Origin: Variovorax sp. dw_308
Lineage (GTDB): Bacteria > Pseudomonadota > Gammaproteobacteria > Burkholderiales > Burkholderiaceae_C
Assembly (NCBI RefSeq): GCF_019207085.1
Contig: NZ_JAATOM010000002.1
Coordinates: forward strand, 186,001-250,000
Reading direction: 5' to 3'
Length of the DNA: 64,000 nt
The translations under genes were made by a program, and so were the position numbers. Below, one piece after another: positions 62,540 through 64,000 of the stretch; the first letter of the stretch is position 1, and each line of letters starts with the position of its first letter. The notes beneath the pieces were generated by a model, which was not told the origin of the DNA, searched no databases, and saw only the letters and a list, made by a program, of their open reading frames with translations.

Positions 62540-63996
62540 GCGGAGGCCCCCGCCAGCGGCAGGCTCAGGACAAAGCGCGCACCGCTCGTTGCCGATGCGT
62601 CGACGGCGAGTGAGCCGCCCATGTCGCCGGCCAGCGATTCACTGAGGCTCAGGCCGAGGCCCAGGCCGCCTTCGCGTGTGCTGTAGAAGGGTTCGAACAG
62701 GCGCGGCAGCGCTTCGGCGGCAATGCCGGGGCCACTGTCGCTCACCACGAGTTGGCCCATCGGGCCCTGGTCGAGGACTTCGATCGTGATGCGTCGACGG
62801 CCCGCGGGTATCGTGTCCAGCGCCTGCAGCGCGTTGATGAGCAGGTTGTGCACGATCTGCTCCAGCGCCACCGGATCGGCCAGCACACGCACGGCGGCGC
62901 CCGGCTCGAAGTTCACGCCCACGCCGCGGCGCGTGCATTCCGGCTCCAGCAGGTACAGGGCGCTGCGGGCCGCGTCCTGCAGGGCCACCTGCTCGCGCTT
63001 TCCGTGACCGTCGGGTCGCTCGATGGCGCGCCGCAAGCGCGCCACCACGTCGGCGGCGCGCCGGGCCTGCTCGGACGCCTTGCCCATCGCGTCGCGCGCC
63101 GTGCCGATGTCCGGCGGATCGTCGGCCAGCAATCGCCTGGCTGCCTGCGTGTTCGCCAGCAGCGCCGTCAGGGGCTGGTTGAGTTCATGCGCCATGCCGG
63201 CCGCGAGTTCGCCCAACGCGTTCAGGCGGGCCACCTGCCCAAGGCGCAACAGTTCCTCCGCGCGGCGCCGCGCCTCGCGCTGGCGCAGCAGCATGCGCGC
63301 CCCGCCAAGCACCACGCCAACCGCCAGCGCCCAGGCCGCCATCAGGATCCAGGGCAACTCGCGCCAAGCCACGTCGCGCCGGGCCACCACGTCGAAGGCC
63401 TGGCTTTCCGAGGCCAGCACCTTGCGGAAGTCGAAGCGCCAGCCATCGGCGCCCACGCGGCCCGGCTGCACGACGAACTGCTGCGCGCCCTGCTCGATGG
63501 TGACGCGGCTCGGACTGGTCTTCGGATCCATCGGCCAGTCGCGCCACGGCACGGTCGCGGCCAGGTCGATGTCGAGGGCATAGCTGACCGGCTCCGCGCC
63601 GATCACCAGCCGATAGCGGCCCCGCGCAAACTCGACCTGCGCCAGCGCGGGACGGTGCTGGTTGCGCGATTGCGCCTCGGCCTCGGCCAGCGCGGCATCG
63701 GGCCAGGCGCCGGAGCGCTCGCGGCGCTGCACCGACAGGATCGATGGATAGACCGAGGGCAGCCGCTGCTCCGGCGAGTCGGCGGCGCCCGCCTTGCCGA
63801 GCAGCGCCAGCGTGGCCAGCACCGCGTCGTACTGAACCACCTGCTGGCTCAGCAGGCGATGGGCGATGCGGGCATCCGTTTCGAAGGCTTCCTGCAATTG
63901 CCGCAGTTCGTTGCGCGCCAGCCATGCCGCACCCGCCGCGCTGAGCACAAGCCACGCGAGCCACCAGCCAGCGAGTGCGCGCAAGCGTTGATTCAT
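62536..63996 (-). CDS. DctB-like membrane sensor histidine kinase
   Basis: This 486-residue protein has two transmembrane segments (about 12-28 and 215-232) flanking a periplasmic domain, then a coiled segment and the kinase core: phosphoacceptor His in AAGMAHELNQPLTALLANTQ, N-box HNLLINALQAL, and G-box SDSGPGIAAEALPRLFEPFYSTREGGLGLGLSL. This is the DctB/FixL-like layout of HPK4-type kinases. It partners with the FixJ-type regulator; a sugar-acid or dicarboxylate signal is plausible but not shown. Confidence 0.9.
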   Translation of the reverse strand: MNQRLRALAGWWLAWLVLSAAGAAWLARNELRQLQEAFETDARIAHRLLSQQVVQYDAVLATLALLGKAGAADSPEQRLPSVYPSILSVQRRERSGAWPDAALAEAEAQSRNQHRPALAQVEFARGRYRLVIGAEPVSYALDIDLAATVPWRDWPMDPKTSPSRVTIEQGAQQFVVQPGRVGADGWRFDFRKVLASESQAFDVVARRDVAWRELPWILMAAWALAVGVVLGGARMLLRQREARRRAEELLRLGQVARLNALGELAAGMAHELNQPLTALLANTQAARRLLADDPPDIGTARDAMGKASEQARRAADVVARLRRAIERPDGHGKREQVALQDAARSALYLLEPECTRRGVGVNFEPGAAVRVLADPVALEQIVHNLLINALQALDTIPAGRRRITIEVLDQGPMGQLVVSDSGPGIAAEALPRLFEPFYSTREGGLGLGLSLSESLAGDMGGSLAVDASATSGARFVLSLPLAGASA

Positions 63997-64000
63997 ACGC

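Overview
The window reads as chromosome of a high-GC beta-proteobacterium, most likely a Comamonadaceae (Burkholderiales) soil or plant-associated generalist of the Variovorax kind. The signs are uniformly GC-rich third positions, many short ATGA overlaps between genes, two Bug-type tripartite tricarboxylate receptors, a TctB gene, a complete LIV-type ABC transporter, a DctQM TRAP fusion, a DUF3563 mini-protein, BvgAS-like signalling and a Ku/LigD repair pair. The genus is an inference from gene content. No rRNA, tRNA, CRISPR array, insertion sequence or phage gene was recognised.

Layout. 1-1158: the start of a tctB gene running off the left edge, then a toxin-antitoxin pair whose toxin start codon lies inside a perfect palindrome. 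1243-18114: a 17-gene minus-strand run read from right to left. It begins with a GntR/UTRA regulator and a LIV transporter, continues with a Bug receptor, a two-subunit aconitase-family hydratase, hydantoinase/oxoprolinase subunits B and A, an isochorismatase-fold protein, an FAD oxidoreductase and an isocitrate-lyase-family lyase, and ends with a small HTH protein, a second Bug receptor and a ModA-like protein. The gene set fits uptake and stepwise opening, hydration and C-C cleavage of a cyclic imide- or lactam-like compound that yields a branched dicarboxylate; this pathway is my inference.

18298-26983: a double-kinase hybrid sensor, small proteins, two alpha/beta hydrolases and an Fe-S DinG/XPD-type helicase with an N-terminal PD-(D/E)XK-like nuclease segment. 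26984-32539: the non-homologous end-joining locus (ku, a MerR-HTH/TPR gene abutting it, ligD), interrupted by an AT-rich, hairpin-dense non-coding island. 32750-40206: an MFS permease, then a LacI-controlled TRAP operon with a 2-hydroxyacid dehydrogenase and an amidohydrolase, probably for an acid sugar or lactone. 40222-41843: pseudouridine-5'-phosphate glycosidase and an FMN reductase.

41924-46700: an accessory-looking cluster resembling prokaryotic conflict systems. It holds a SLATT (DUF4231) two-helix membrane protein, a SLOG protein, a TIR/deoxyribosyltransferase-like plus DUF4071 protein, a broken patatin remnant and an exported caspase-like protease. This is the best candidate for an undescribed system. 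46805-56125: housekeeping genes (serA, serC, an IscR-like regulator lacking its cluster ligands, a Bax-inhibitor-1 protein, nhaR-like, an FHA-adenylate cyclase, an LD-carboxypeptidase, tadA fused to a degenerate hydrolase, a PaiB-like protein). 56154-63996: a BvgAS-like phosphorelay, a secreted ankyrin/GlcG pair and a DctB/FixJ-type two-component pair.
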